Origin: Pseudomonas sichuanensis
Lineage (GTDB): Bacteria; Pseudomonadota; Gammaproteobacteria; Pseudomonadales; Pseudomonadaceae
DNA length: 64,000 nucleotides
Assembly: GCF_003231305.1 (NCBI RefSeq)
Contig: NZ_QKVM01000006.1
Location: 1-64,000 of the forward strand
Reading direction: 5' to 3'
A program made the translations under genes and the position numbers. The notes beneath the pieces are model-generated. The model worked only from the letters and a program-made list of their open reading frames with translations, did no database searches and was not told the DNA's origin. Shown in pieces: positions 63,930 through 64,000 of this stretch (position 1 is its first letter; every line of letters starts with the position of its first letter).

Positions 63930-64000
63930 ATGAAGGGAAATCGGACTCTCGAAGCGCCAAGGCTGCTGGGCATCATCTGGCCTTTCGTTGCCGTTGTGGT
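63930..64000 (+). CDS. 5' fragment of a membrane protein gene
   Basis: An ATG at 63930 opens a frame still open at the window edge. The visible peptide, MKGNRTLEAPRLLGIIWPFV then AVVV, has an N-terminal charged leader followed by the start of a membrane helix. Large sensory or signalling proteins often begin like this, but the type cannot be told from 23 residues. Confidence 0.5.
   Translation, partial: MKGNRTLEAPRLLGIIWPFVAVV

Overview
The window is chromosomal DNA of a Pseudomonas, most likely of the P. putida group. It has high-GC, strongly GC3-biased genes, a dense set of P. putida-type REP palindromes in nearly every intergenic gap, and a gene set typical of that group (AceK, EptA- and LpxO-type lipid A enzymes, the NAGGN osmolyte operon, a PA3455-like double PPK2 kinase, MnmC, TrhO). 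No rRNA, tRNA, CRISPR array, integrase or transposase is visible.

Layout. 1-9.6 kb holds an Lrp regulator divergent from a PLP trans-sulfuration enzyme, a tautomerase, EptA, rnd-ycgL, a hydroxyacid dehydrogenase, a nitroreductase, ycgN and a secreted degenerate M61-like protein. 9.6-11.5 kb is a small AT-richer insertion on the minus strand. It encodes a PAAR protein, a LysM-like/glycine-zipper protein and a two-helix membrane protein, which read as an orphan type VI secretion tip-effector-immunity module. The effector frame continues directly from the PAAR frame through one TAA codon.

11.8-25.5 kb starts with an amino acid permease and continues as a nutrient-acquisition region. A minus-strand run encodes a GntR/FCD regulator, a complete quaternary-amine (ProX/V/W/W) ABC importer and a GlxA-type AraC regulator. 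Divergent from it are a paralogous GntR/FCD regulator, an FAD amine/amino acid oxidoreductase, an MFS transporter, a DapA-family lyase and an aldehyde dehydrogenase. Together they look like uptake and stepwise oxidation of one nitrogenous compound whose identity the sequence does not reveal.

25.6-47.6 kb is mostly core genome: a TrmH-type methyltransferase, YajD, a cNMP-binding protein, oligopeptidase B, a YafJ amidotransferase, a LysR-MFS-pxpABC 5-oxoproline cluster, a MoxR/VWA pair, cysK, lpxO, two EamA exporters, aceK and cvfB. 47.7-52.6 kb is the NAGGN dipeptide osmoprotectant operon. 52.7-64 kb contains mnmC, pap, another EamA exporter, fumC, a DUF2059 protein, a BolA protein, trhO, a DsbA-like protein, an ABC exporter and the first codons of a further gene.

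The most unusual signals are the PAAR-TAA-effector arrangement, the unassigned FAD/DapA/ALDH pathway with its duplicated divergent regulators, a REP arm translated in frame inside pxpC, several REP variants whose stems differ by paired substitutions, and a secreted M61-like protein that has lost its zinc-binding histidines.
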